Shown one piece after another: positions 10,474 through 20,759 of a stretch of 64,000 nucleotides of DNA (the stretch's first letter is position 1; each line of letters begins with the position of its first letter). The notes beneath the pieces are model-generated. The model worked only from the letters and a program-made list of their open reading frames with translations, was not told the DNA's origin and ran no database searches. The translations under genes were made by a program, and so were the position numbers. Source of the stretch: Ovis canadensis. Taxonomy: Eukaryota; Chordata; Mammalia; Artiodactyla; Bovidae. Where the stretch lies: assembly GCF_042477335.2 (NCBI RefSeq), contig NC_091251.1, positions 91,713,501 to 91,777,500 of the forward strand. Direction: 5' to 3'.

Positions 10474-10733
10474 TATTTTTAAAATATTTATTTATTTATT
10501 GGCTGGGCTGGGCCTTCATTGTTGTGAGCAGGCTGTCTCTAGTTGCAGCAGTCAGGGCCATTCTTCGTGGTTGTGTGCAAGCTTCTCATTGCAGTGGCTT
10601 CCCTTGTTGTGGTGCATGGGCTCAGTTGCCGGGTTGCATGTGGGATCTTAGTTCCCAGACCAGGGATCGAACCTGTGCCCTCTGCATTGGCAGGAGGACT
10701 CCTAACCAATGGGCCCCCAGGGAAGTCCCTACA
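10474..10733 (-). mobile_element. CHR-type tRNA-Glu SINE
   Basis: The T-rich left side is the reversed A-tail. The body and head read toward 'ccccagggaagtccct' at the right end, with 'agaccagggatcgaacctg' as the B-box region. The L1 at 9886 inserted at the edge of this tail. Confidence 0.88.
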
Positions 10734-11164
10734 ATACATATTTTTAAACATTTTATTGTAGAGATCTTCCAACATTTTTTAAAAAATTGAATGGATGAAC
10801 TAACAGCATCAGTTTTGCTAAACTTAATGTCTGATTTTCTTATTCAGTTTACGCACAGATAAGGATGTCTATGAGGGAAGGACTTGTATTTTATGACATT
10901 TTGTCCCCAACCCCTGGGCCTGACACAGATATCCAGAAGGTGTGAGGAATAAATGGACCCAAGACATTCTTGGTCTCACCTCTCTATTCATGCTCTCCCC
11001 CTTCTTTCCTCCTTTCCGGGGAGGGCCTTCCCATCATTGCCTCATTTTTGACAGTCAAGCAGAGAGGCAGCCACAGGCATTGCCAGCAGGGCTCAGGGCT
11101 AAGGCTCACCAGGATGCTGTCCTCCACTGAGACTTGGCTTCGGGACCACACGCACATCCCTGTC
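10734..11164 (+). repeat. L2 LINE 3'-end fragment in otherwise plain sequence
   Basis: At about 10850-10960 the order 'tgagggaaggacttgtattt', 'cctgggcctgacacagata' and 'ggtgtgaggaataaatgg' follows the L2 3' end. The remainder of the stretch shows nothing recognised. Confidence 0.55.
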
Positions 11165-11220
11165 TAAACTTCAGATCTTATTTTATGAACATGGCAAATG
11201 ACTGAACATCTCTGAGCCTC

Positions 11221-11492
11221 AGTTGCCTTATGGAGAAGGCAATGGCAACCCCACAGCAGTACTCTTGCCTGGAAAATCCCATGGACGGAGGAGGCTGGTG
11301 GGCTGCAGTCCATGGGGTCGCAAAGAATCGGGCACGACTGAACGACTTCACTTTGACTTTTCACTTTCATGCATTGGAGAAGGAAATGGCAACCCACTCC
11401 AATGTTCTTGCCTGGAGAATCCCAGGGACAGAGGAGCCTGGTAGGCTGCCATCTATGGGGTCGCACAGAGTCAGACACAACTGAAGCGACTT

Positions 11493-11537
<45 letters not shown>

Positions 11538-11545
11538 TGCCTTAT
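11221..11545 (+). mobile_element. Bov-A2 SINE with target-site duplication
   Basis: Two Bov-A monomers are present without a tRNA head. The first starts 'ggagaaggcaatggcaacc', the second 'ggagaaggaaatggcaaccc'. They are joined by 'ttcactttcatgcatt' and end in an AGC-repeat tail. A perfect duplication AGTTGCCTTAT lies at 11221-11231 and 11535-11545. Confidence 0.95.
11493..11536 (+). repeat. (AGC)n microsatellite, SINE tail
   Basis: About 14 uninterrupted AGC units form the 3' tail of the Bov-A2 element. Translation on either strand gives meaningless homopolymers, for example a run of alanine on the minus strand. Length polymorphism is likely because the array is pure. Confidence 0.95.
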
Positions 11546-11645
11546 CTGTGAAAACAGAAATTGTTTGCTTTGCAGAGCTCTCGTGAGAATTAAGTAAGAT
11601 ACCCAACTGCTTGGCACGTAGTAGGTGTGCAATAAATACTAATTT

Positions 11646-12054
11646 CCTTCCTATGGGGTTTATGTTGAATCCAGGGAAATGACTTCATCCTTGGGGAAGA
11701 ATGGCTGTTGTTCATTATGCAGGTGGAGCAGTGACAACAAAGATCTTTGGGAAACACCGGCTTCCCCTGCCTGGCACAGGAAACAGGCCAGCCTGCCCTC
11801 TGTCTCCGCCAGGAGGCCAGGTGGGCGGAGGCAGATGTGCAGGGCAGCGGGGCCTCTGCAGGCACCCCCCTGCTTTGATTGTCCGTTTTTCCATTCATTT
11901 GCTCCTTCAGCTGATGCTCTCTGCTCTCGAGGGGCAGGGTGCTGGGGCTGGCGGTGAACAGGCAGACATGGCCACTGCCCTCACGGAGCGTGTGGTGTTA
12001 GTGGCTGGGTGGAAGGAGAGACAGGTGCACATTGCAAAGAGGGACAGAGTGAGT
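11646..12054 (+). repeat. L2-like fragment in non-coding sequence
   Basis: Around 11885-12000 'ccattcatttgctccttcag', 'ggtgaacaggcagacatgg' and 'cactgccctcacggagcg' resemble an internal L2 segment. The reading frames that overlap it have no family signal. Confidence 0.5.
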
Positions 12055-12252
12055 GTCAGTCGCTCAGTCGTGTCCGACTCATTGCGACTCCATGGACTGT
12101 AGCTTGCCAGGCTCCTTTGTCCATGGGATTCTCCAGGCAAGAATACTGGAGTGGGTTGCCATTTCCTACTCCAGGGGATCTTCCCAACCCAAGGATCAAA
12201 CCCAGGTCTCCTGCATTGAGGCAGATTCTTTACCATCTGAGCCACCAGGGAA
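12055..12252 (-). mobile_element. Bov-tA SINE
   Basis: A minus-strand copy. The Bov-A tail 'gtcgctcagtcgtgtccgac' is at the left and the tRNA-like head ends 'ctgagccaccaggga' at the right. It is well preserved. Confidence 0.95.
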
Positions 12253-13129
12253 TAAGGGCTATGAGAGGGAACAAAGGAGGATCTAACCTAGTCTGAGGGA
12301 GGAGAGCTTCCCTGAGGAAGGGACTTGGAAACAGAGACAGAAAGGATGGCTGGGAGTGAGCCAGGCCAAGTGCGGCTCACTCACTCTTCCCCATCAGCTT
12401 GTGGGGGACTCCAGATGGGTACCCCACCCAGAGCTCCCTGTCACAAAGCTCCACCCGAGCCAAGCCCCCCAAACCACCTAGCCCAGCCCCTGTGGCCATC
12501 TTCTCAAGTGGCTGCAGGAACCAGAGGTTCTTTTTCACCAAGGAAATCTCCCTAAGATGACAACTGGGAAATGTGTCCGTTCAGGGAGCACTTGCCTTCT
12601 ATTCAAGGATGCGTAGAGAGGACCTGTCTTTAAAGAACAGATTCCAAATACTGAGCATCTCAGGCACTTTTTGCCTAGTGTTGAGAAGTCATACATGACT
12701 TCCCTCCCTCTCTCTCCACCACTGTACCCTTAACTTCTCCCCACCAGAGCAACTCACCAGCCCCCGGAGCCTTTCCTTGCTTTGGCACAGCAGATGCCAA
12801 GGCCCTGGGCAGCCCCGAGGGTTGGGCAGGGGCCTGCTGGTTTTCTGTTGCCAGGCTACATGACCCGGCCCAGCCCAGGGCAAAAATCGAACGTGACGTC
12901 AGCCCAGGGTGGGGTCCGCCAGTGAATGGCCTGTGAGCCTCAAAAGGAGAATAAGGATCACCACGAACAGAGCCCAGCTGCTTTCGTTTCCTTTTCTTCA
13001 CAAGGTTGGCAGATCAGGGCAATACTGGCAATCCAAGGCAAGATCCTGGACACTCTTTGTGGATGGGATGGTGAAGCGTGGTCCCAGTCAGACTCCTGCC
13101 AGTCATTTGGTCTACATTTCCAACTTGGA
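12253..13129. other. GC-moderate unique stretch with a consensus CRE
   Basis: No repeat or gene is recognised. Local CpG content rises slightly near 12750-12910. The perfect CRE at 12894 is the only discrete element. Open frames on both strands here lack splice sites and family similarity. Confidence 0.45.
12894..12901. promoter_or_regulatory. perfect CRE palindrome (CREB/ATF site)
   Basis: TGACGTCA occurs in the context 'gaacgtgacgtcagcccagg'. This is the full palindromic cAMP response element. CpG-containing full CREs are depleted in methylated intergenic DNA, so its survival may indicate an active element. It is a single motif without proof of use. Confidence 0.5.
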
Positions 13130-13555
13130 TAGAGTCACAGTGGAATTACTGGGATAAATGATGCCGACTTTTTTTTTTTTTCACTTCTTCTTGTATTAAA
13201 ATTTTTATTTTTAGACAAGAAAATGTATGGTAAAAAAAAAAAAGTTCAGATGGTACAAGATATACACAGTGAGAAGGAGGTCTTTCTGACACCGGTTTCC
13301 AATTTCCCACTCTGAACCAAAATTGCTTTCTTGTGTATGTTTCCCAGAGATAATTGGTGTAAATAACAGTTATATGTCTGTATAATCCACGTTTCTTTAG
13401 AAAACTAAAATTGGTATACTACAAGCACATCTTTCCCTTTTTATTGTTACATTAGTGACTGAGCACGCAGGCAATATATCTTGGAGATACTTCCTATCTT
13501 TATCACCGCACAGTATTTCTTGTTAAGGATGGACAATAATTTAATAATTTAACTA
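13130..13555 (-). mobile_element. old L1 (L1M-type) 3' fragment
   Basis: Reverse-oriented old L1 text includes 'gagtcacagtggaattactg', 'gtgtatgtttcccagagata' and 'gatacttcctatctttatc'. T-rich and A-rich runs are at 13169-13181 and 13231-13243. The subfamily is not assignable by eye. Confidence 0.5.
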
Positions 13556-13558
13556 GTG

Positions 13559-13775
13559 GGGCTTCCCTGGTGGCTCAGATAGTAAAGAATCTGCTTGCAA
13601 TGCAGGAGACCCGGGTTCTGTCCCTGGGTTGCGAAGATCCCCTGGAGAAGGGAATGGCTACCCACTCCAGTATTCTTGCCTGGAGAATTCAATGAACAGA
13701 GGAGCCTAGTGGGCTATAGTCTGTGGGATCGCAAAGAGTCAAACATAACTGAGCGACTAACATTTTCACTTTTCA
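13559..13775 (+). mobile_element. Bov-tA SINE
   Basis: The head 'ggggcttccctggtggctca' and B-box 'ccgggttctgtccctgggtt' are followed by the Bov-A body and the tail 'gagcgactaacattttcac'. Confidence 0.94.
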
Positions 13776-14486
13776 TGGGCGTTTTAAAGATGTTTGATGC
13801 ATATCAATGAATCAGCAGAAGTGAGCTCTGGTTTTCAGTGAGAAGTCCTATAAACCCAGCTAATCAGTGAAACCAGGATTAAAATCCAGATCAGCTCAAA
13901 GCCATGCTATTGATGCAAAGATGTTCAAAGACCAACAGCCCTGGAGAGGGAGTCAGTTGCTGGAGAATACCCTCCTTGTACCTCCCAGAGAAGGCCGGAC
14001 TTAAAAATATGTATAAGGAATAAGGCCCATCATTTTTAAAAACAACTGTTAGTCTACCAGCCGGATAATTGTATCCTCTATAGCAAGTGCTTGCAATGTA
14101 GAGTGGAGGGTCCACCCATGGCAGCAGGAGAACGGGCCTGCTCCACCTAAAGATACTCAGATTTAAGCACATTATTAACCATGCTGAGCAACGTCAGCTT
14201 GAGACCTTCACGGTGGCAACGAGATCAAACTGTGCAATACAGAGCAGAAAGAGCAAGCCCTGTGCGCACAGCACATGTGGCTGGATTGCTGGTTAGGTGG
14301 ACGGGACCTCCATCAGAGCCCTGAGGATCTTTTCTGAGGCCTGGGTCTTCTTGCAGATCCTCTCTGACATGGAATGGAGAGGGAGCAACACTGCTGAAGG
14401 CCTTCCCAAAGTGGCAGGGAGAGCGGAACATGGCCCGCAGAGGACCTTCTTGAAGGGACAGAGCCTATCTTTGTCCCGTGTCCCCT
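13776..14486. other. non-coding, nothing recognised
   Basis: No repeat or gene signal was found. Short open frames near 14225-14488 on both strands have no recognisable content. Confidence 0.4.
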
Positions 14487-14580
14487 GAAGCAGAAGTGAA
14501 GAGTCCTAACCACTGGACCACCAAGGAATTCCCCAAACTGCTGTGACTTCTGACAGATTACTTCTTTTTTTTTTTTTTTT
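14487..14580 (-). repeat. CHR-type SINE head remnant
   Basis: The order 'agagtcctaaccactggacc' then 'accaaggaattcccc' is the reversed tRNA-like head of a CHR SINE. A 20-base T run (14561-14580) follows. Confidence 0.65.
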
Positions 14581-15556
14581 TGAGTATCTATGTTATCCCT
14601 TGTCACAAAAGTTTTATCTTCTTTCAAGACATGTTAGAGAGGAGTACTTTAATCTGCGAAGCTGGGGAACCTGGAGAGCAGAACTGTAGACAGAGCATCT
14701 TTGTTAATATGATTACAAAATATCAAAATGCCTATGACTGGATGAAAAGGCGCATTCAGAGACATCCTTCTTAATTCCAAATTCCCTGATATACTGCTAG
14801 AATCGACAGCTATTTCTGCCTGAGGGTTAGTATCAAAGTTGAACTGTGACTATGTAAGTCACATCTGTCAGCTCCTTGGGGTTGTGTGGAGCCTACAGGT
14901 GCTGGGCGGAAAGTCCTGAGCAAGCGTGTACAGGCTCTTCTGCCTTCTCATCTCTGGCCTCCTTCTTCCATCCCCAGTCCTTCCAGCTCCACGGAGATCA
15001 AAGCCGATCCCTCGACTGTACAAAGCCATTGCTGGAAAAGCCGCAGTGATGCGGCAGCTCCATTCTGACTGGGGCTGGGAGTGGTGCCAAGCCAGAGATT
15101 TCGGAAGGGAAAGCTTCCAAAGGCTGGATTAAGCCTTTGGAGCAGACGTTGCCTGTGGCTCGCCAGCATTCCGAGAGCTAGACGGGCGGTTGGCATGGAT
15201 GGGGATTCGGCTAGCTCACAAAACTGTTGAGCAAAGACCTGGAGAGGCCTGTTCTGAAAGGAGAGGCCAAGGAAGGGTCAGGTGTCAGGGGTCTCCAGGG
15301 GAGCCCCACTCAGTGCCTTCAGAGACTGGCATCACAGTGACTCACTTCAGGCAGAAAGGGCACAGAACAGGCGTTCCCATGAGTGCCTCCCCAACACCCC
15401 ACCCACACGGCACTCCATGGATATCATTCTTTCCTGCAGCTTTATGCTCAGCCTCTCCATTTGGAAACGGGGAACAACTGAATGCCTGAAGTTTGCCAAG
15501 GAGTCAGACTTTGATAAACAGTGGAACTAATGTAGGGACATAGCCATAAACCATGG
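14581..15556. other. unique non-coding stretch
   Basis: A 64-residue frame at 14580-14774 ends in WMKRRIQRHPS and looks mildly coding-like, but I cannot attach it to any family. GC rises around 14880-15420 without a CpG cluster. No repeat was recognised. Confidence 0.4.
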
Positions 15557-15686
15557 TATAGTTTTGTTTCTTTTTGGCCATGCTGTGCAGCAAGTGGGAT
15601 CTTAGATACCCGACCAGTGATCGAACCCGTATGCCTATAGTGGAAGTATGGAGTCTTAACCACTAGACCACTAAAGAAGTCCCATA
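15557..15686 (-). mobile_element. CHR-type SINE fragment
   Basis: The text 'tttggccatgctgtgcagc', 'cccgaccagtgatcgaaccc' and 'gagtcttaaccactagacca' marks a reversed CHR copy with a short body. Confidence 0.83.
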
Positions 15687-16024
15687 AATGATGGTTTTGT
15701 ACACAGAACACAGCAGCTCAGACAGAGCTGATCTTGCCCTTTGGAATAGGTGAATGGGGGGCCAGAGAGGTGTGCCAACCAGAAGATGTCTCTCTCCACC
15801 GGCGTGTTCCCATGCCTGAAATTCCACCACTCTCAGTTGGTAGCACTGGGTGGCCATATCAGGTCAAAGAAGACCCAAAAGGAGAGGCCAGGAGGCTGAA
15901 AAAGTTGTGGTGAAAGATATACTTTGCTGACTGCGCTGATCTGCTTAAGGGCAGCTTTGGGACAAAGACATTATCCCATGGTACACACAGCTGAGTGGCT
16001 GAACAAAAACAAAAACAACACAGA
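15687..16024. other. non-coding, nothing recognised
   Basis: No gene or repeat was recognised. A short AAAAC-type run (16002-16016) is the only simple sequence. Confidence 0.4.
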
Positions 16025-16200
16025 ACAGATACCGGACTTGGAGTCAGGTACATGGCCATTTGAATCCTGCCTCTGACAATTACTGGCTGCATGACTTTGA
16101 GCCTGTTACTTGACTTTTCTGAGCCCCCACTTTTCCATTGCTAAAGCAGGGAATTGACTCCTGCCTTGCAGGATTGCTGTGAACGTGAACATGCCCTTTT
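16025..16200 (+). repeat. MIR SINE fragment
   Basis: The MIR landmarks are 'ttggagtcaggtacatgg', 'tttgaatcctgcctctgac', 'ggctgcatgactttgagcc' and 'gccttgcaggattgctgtga'. Confidence 0.82.
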
Positions 16201-16943
16201 ACTGAGGCCCTGAGCACACGTGTAGTTTATCAGTAGTGGCAGCCCAGAACATCAGTGGCACTGTCGTGGACGGGATATTCGATTTGCCTAGCAGATTCTC
16301 TCTGCTGTGATCGCTCTTCTCAGCCCAAGTCCCCTGCTTATTCTTGGGCAGTTCCTTCCGAAGCTGTGGTGACCTTCCGTGCAAGCTATTGAGAGGCTGG
16401 TGTTAAAATTTCACTCAAGTTTTCCAAAGGTATTTGCATTTTGAGGTCAATTTTCCTTTGCCATGTTTCCACACCCCCCCGCCTCCCTCCCCCCCCGCCG
16501 CCGCCGACTTATGTTTGGCCTTGGGGAGAAGGTTTCCATCTTTCTGAAATTAATCTTTGTCTGGAAGAGTTTCTTACCACCAAGAAAGATCTAGGCCTGC
16601 CCCACCCCCTAGCCCTGCATACACACATTTGCAAAGGAGGGCAGGATAGAGGAGGAAGAGGCAGAGAAAAGTTGGAGTGAAGTTAGGAAAAGAAATGATG
16701 TGAAAGTAGCAAATAGAGAAGGTGCAGGAAGCTAGAAGGCAGAGGAAGAGGGCCTTGAACCTAGAGGGTCTCTCCTTGAGTAACTGTGGGAGCCAGCAGT
16801 CCCTGTGAATGGGCTTTCTCCCAGCGCCTCCTGTCCCCACCAGAGTAGCCTGCCTCCATGGAACTGTGCAGGGTCTGCCTGCCTGTAGATTCTAAATTCA
16901 ACTCCTTGTATGCCCTCAGAGTCTTCTAGCTCTCTCTCTCTCT
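16201..16943. other. non-coding with a C-rich tract
   Basis: At 16471-16506 runs of six to eight C are followed by (GCC)3. The minus strand therefore carries several G tracts able to form a quadruplex. A TCTC tract sits at 16930-16945. No gene was recognised. Confidence 0.5.
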
Positions 16944-17066
16944 GTCTTTTTTTTCCCAACTGTAGCACAGGGCATGCCAGACCTTCGTTCCCCGACCAGG
17001 GATTGAATCCATGCCCCCCTCAATGGAAGCGCAGAGTCTTAACCATTGGCCCACCAGGGAAGTCCC
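16944..17066 (-). mobile_element. CHR-type SINE fragment
   Basis: The reversed head 'ccattggcccaccagggaag' and the B-box region 'cgaccagggattgaatcc' are present, with a T-rich left end. Confidence 0.86.
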
Positions 17067-17659
17067 TGGCTCTCCTTTCCACGGCCTTCCTGCTGCCTCT
17101 GAGAGGCCTGTGGGTTCTCCTGGTAACCACTCTCTCACTAAGCCCCATTTCCCGAACTGCTTATCACTACCCAGTGTGGGGTTGGGTTCCTGGGTGTGCA
17201 GCTTGGGTGGTTATAACAGGTCTTATGCTCAGAAAGAGCATTAAATCTGCTTTGATTTAATGCTCTTTTTCTGTCTCCATCTTGAAACTTCTAATAATTT
17301 AATCTTTGAAATGGGTAAGTGTTTCGTAAGTGAAGTCCAATGACTTGATGGAGCATACATGAGACAAGACCCCAGGGGGGCAAGCAACAGGAACACAAGG
17401 CAATAGGCTTGGTGGCCTTGCAAGTATATGCATGCCTGGCAAAGTCTAGGAGACCACTGGGCCCCAGTCAGACCTGGACCCATACTGGTGGCAGTGACAG
17501 CGGGCGGCGGCAGAAACCACAGGAGCGGGGGGAGGGGCTCACAGGAAGGCAGCACCGGATCCCCCCTGGGAGGCCTGCTTCTGCCCCTGGAGCCCATCCT
17601 TGCAGTGCCTGGACAACTCTTGCATCTGAGCTCCCAGAAAAGAATTGCTGGCCTTTACG
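17067..17659. other. unique non-coding stretch containing a perfect hairpin
   Basis: The notable element is the 15-bp perfect inverted repeat at 17233-17268. The GC-richer part at 17440-17600 has frames open on both strands but no family signal. Confidence 0.45.
17233..17268. repeat. perfect 15-bp inverted repeat (hairpin)
   Basis: AAAGAGCATTAAATC (17233-17247) and GATTTAATGCTCTTT (17254-17268) are exact reverse complements around a 6-base loop TGCTTT. A T run follows. It is not part of any repeat I recognise. It could be a remnant of a small inverted-repeat element, a local templated inversion, or a short structured RNA. Confidence 0.85.
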
Positions 17660-18430
17660 CAGTAAATTTTGTCAATAAATTATTACAAAATAAGAGCATA
17701 TATATATATAGATATTATAATAGAGCATATCAAGGAATTATTAGAATTCTTCAAGGAGTTTAGAATCTTCAAGAATTATTACAAAGTTGCAAAGCAAATA
17801 TTCACAGGCTTACAAAGAGAAATTAGATTCAAATTGAATTTTTTCATTCAGTGGAAAAGAACGCTATATTCATATGAAGCTTGAATTAAACCAGTTACTA
17901 ACAAGCAAGGTAACTTCAAAATTAAGTTTTCTTGTCACTTAAGATACAATGAAAGAGTGCATAAATAGGTGTTTTAAGTTACATGCCAAAAATGAGGCCA
18001 CTTTCAGTTTCTTATATGACCTCAAGGTACAGAAATAGTCAAAGGAAACATTAAAGAGGCGTGGTGTAAATTTACATTTAAAAACAAATTCAAACTTAGA
18101 TGAAACTGATTCGTATGAAGAATTAAATCTGCCTAGAAAGATTGTTCCATGGGAATCATCAGATCTAAATGTACCAAAATTTATATTTTGAAATAATTTA
18201 TCAAAAATGTATTCACAGGCCATAAAATATTCTTAACAGCTTCAGTAACAGCTGCATCAGCAGAAAACTTCTCAAAATAAAAAATTATTGAAAATATTTA
18301 CTATCTTACATTTGCAAGAGCAACTAACATCACTCTCCATTATACTGACTGAAAATAAAGTTGTGAAAATTATAAATTTTGGTGAGCTAATAAATGAACT
18401 TGCAGATAAACAAGCCAGAAATTTCTTATG
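17660..18430 (+). pseudogene. decayed hAT-superfamily transposase-like gene
   Basis: This AT-rich relic of a hAT transposase-like protein reads on the + strand. Near 18236-18290 the frame gives LTASVTAASAENFSK then, after one stop, KIIEN. This aligns with the hallmark of the hAT C-terminal dimerisation domain (alanine-serine-alanine-glutamate followed by FSKLK). Near 18340-18425 LTENKVVKIINFGELIN continues into ELADKQARNF, the end of the same domain. The upstream frame (to 17884) reads NYYKVAKQIF, as expected in the spacer region of ZMYM1-like hAT proteins. Many stops and frameshifts show it is dead. Intronless retrocopy and DNA-transposon relic are both possible. A BovB inserted just downstream. 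Confidence 0.7.
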
Positions 18431-18468
18431 CTCAATCAATATCTAACATTAATGGATTATTATTATAT

Positions 18469-18936
18469 ATTGCATTATATCTAAATAGCATATTAAAAAG
18501 CAGAGACATTACTTGTCAACAAAGGTCCGTCTAGTCAAGGCTATGTATGTGGTGTTGAATTGTGGTATTGGAGGAGACTCTTGAGAGTCCCTTGGACTGC
18601 AAGGAGATCCAACCAGTCCATCCTAAAGAAAAGCAGTCTGGAATATTCATTGGAAGGACTGATGCTGAAGCTGAAACTCCAATACTTTGGCCATCTGATG
18701 CAAAGAACTGACTCTTTGGAAAAGACCCTGATGCTGGGAAGGATTGAAGGCAAGAGGAGAAGGGGACGACAGAGGATGAGCTGGTTGGATGGCATCACCG
18801 ACTCAATGGACATGAGTTTGGGTAAACTTTGGGAGTTGGTGATGGACAGGGAGGCCTGGTGTGCTGCAGTCCATGGGGTCGCAAAGAGTCGGACATGACT
18901 GAGCAACTGGACTGAATTGAACTGATTGCATTATAT
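18469..18936 (+). mobile_element. BovB LINE 3' fragment with target-site duplication
   Basis: The insert spans 18481-18924 and starts inside the reverse transcriptase downstream region ('gcatattaaaaagcagag'). It is flanked by a perfect 12-bp duplication ATTGCATTATAT (18469-18480, 18925-18936). A small internal deletion joins 'ctatgtatg' directly to the WCWRR-coding part. It faces a long minus-strand BovB only 150 bases away. Confidence 0.95.
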
Positions 18937-19072
18937 AAAATATGACACCAAAAATACTTTTTTACAATGTGTTAGTTTATTTGTTACTTATGTGTCTTTA
19001 TTACCCCTGATAGATTCCGTAAGTAATAAAAATATTTGTAAAGGCAAAACTTTTACATTCTAGTACCTTTAA

Positions 19073-20665
19073 GTTCAGTTCAGTCACTCAGTCGTGTCCG
19101 ACTCTTTTCGACCCCATGAATGGCAGCATGCCAGGCCTCCCTGTCCATCACCAACTCCCGGAGTTCACTCAAACTCACATCCATTGAGTCGGTGATGCCA
19201 TCCAGCCATCTCATCCTCTGTCATCCCCTTCTCCTCCTGCCCTCAATCCCTCCCAGCATCAGAGTCTTTCAATGAGTCAACTCTTTGCATCAGATGGCCA
19301 AAGTACTGGAGTTTCAGCTTTAGTATCATTCCTTCCAAAGAACACTCAGGACTGAAATCCTTTAGAATGGACTGGCTGGATCTCCTTGCAGTCAAGGGAC
19401 TCTCAAGAGTCTTCAACACCACAGTTCAAAAGCATCAATTCTTTGGCACTCAGCTTTCTTCACAGTCCAACTCTCACATCCATACATGACTACTGGAAAA
19501 CCCATAGCCTTGACTAGTGTGACCTTTATTGGCAAAAGTAATGTCTCTGCTTTTTGATATGCTGTCTAGGTTAGTCATAACTTTCCTTCCAAGGAGTGAG
19601 CGTCTTTTAATTTCATGGCTGCAATCACCATTTGCAGTGATTTTGGAGCCCCCCAAAAAACAAAGTCTGAAACTGTTTCCCCATCCATTTGCCATGAAGT
19701 GATGGGACCAGATGCCATGATCTTTGTTTTCTGAATGTTGAGTTTTAAGTCAACTTTTTCACTCTCCTCTTTCACTTTCATCAAGAGGCTTTTGAGTTCC
19801 TCTTCACTTTCTGCCATAAGGGTGGTATCATCTGCATATCTGAGGTTATTGATATTTCTCCCGGCAATCTTGATTCCAGCTTGTGCTTCTTCCAGCCCAG
19901 CATTTCTCATGATGTATTCTGCATAGAAGTTAAATAAGCAGGGTGACAGTATACAGCCTTGATGTACTCCTTTTCCTACTTGGAACCAGTCTGTTGTTCC
20001 ATGTCCAGTTCTAACTGTTGCTTCCTGACCTGCATATAGGTTTCTCAAGAGGCAGGTCAGGTGGTCTGGTATTCCCATCTCTTTCAGAATTTTCCACAGT
20101 TGATTGTGATCCACACAGTCAAAGGCTTTGGCATAGTCAATAAAGCAGAAATAGATTTTTCTCTGGAACTCTCTTGCTTTTTCGGTGATCCAGTAGATGT
20201 TGGCAATTTGATCTCTGGTTCCTCTGTCTTTTCTAAAACCAGCTTGAACATCTGGAAGTTCATGGTTCACATATTACTGAAGCCTGGCTTGGAGGATTTT
20301 GAGCATTACTTTACTAGCATGTGAGATGAGTGCAATTGTGTGGTAGTTTGAGCATTCTTTGGCATTGCTTTTCTTTGGGATTGGAATGAAAACTGACCTT
20401 TTCCAGTCCTGTGGCCACTGCTGAGTTTTCCAAATTTGCTAGCATATTGAGTGCAGCACTTTCACAGCATCATCTTTCAGGATTTGAAGTAGCTCAACTG
20501 GAATTCCATCACCTCCACTAGCTTTGTTCATAGTGATGCTTTCTAAGGCCCACTTGACTTCACATTCCAGGATGTCTGGCTCTAGATTAGTGATCACACC
20601 ATCGTGATTATTACTGGCATGTTTTTCTTGCTTTTTGAACAGGGGCTCCCAGATTTTCATTTTGT
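19073..20665 (-). mobile_element. BovB LINE, 1.6 kb with reverse transcriptase domain
   Basis: A minus-strand copy covering most of the reverse transcriptase and the 3' region. The longest frame (19575-20270) shows the catalytic motifs FIDYAKAFDCVDH (motif A) and LRYADDTTLMAE (motif C). An upstream piece (20439-20660) reads NKASGGDGIPVELLQILK. A stop or frameshift separates the two. The endonuclease domain is absent. Its 3' half is inverted relative to the copy at 18481. Confidence 0.95.
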
Positions 20666-20759
20666 ACTGGGCCCTACAAATTATGCAGTCTTCCCTGTTC
20701 AGTACGTTGAAGGCTCTCTAAATTTCAGTAAAGCCCATAGACAACCAAGGTCTATTTTG

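Larger units (their letters stand above)
11165..11645 (+). repeat. MIR SINE split by a Bov-A2 insertion
   Basis: The left half ('aaatgactgaacatctctg', 'agcctcagttgcctta') and right half ('gagctctcgtgagaattaag', 'ggcacgtagtaggtgtgcaa') form one MIR when the intervening Bov-A2 is removed. The break falls inside the 11-bp target-site duplication of the SINE. Confidence 0.82.

Noticed and set aside
11367..11606. Minus-strand frame with a polyalanine run
   Set aside because: It is the reverse translation of the AGC tail of a Bov-A2 SINE.
14580..14774. 64-residue frame ending in WMKRRIQRHPS as a small gene or terminal exon
   Set aside because: Mildly protein-like, but it has no recognised family, starts in a T run and lacks a supported acceptor or poly(A) signal.
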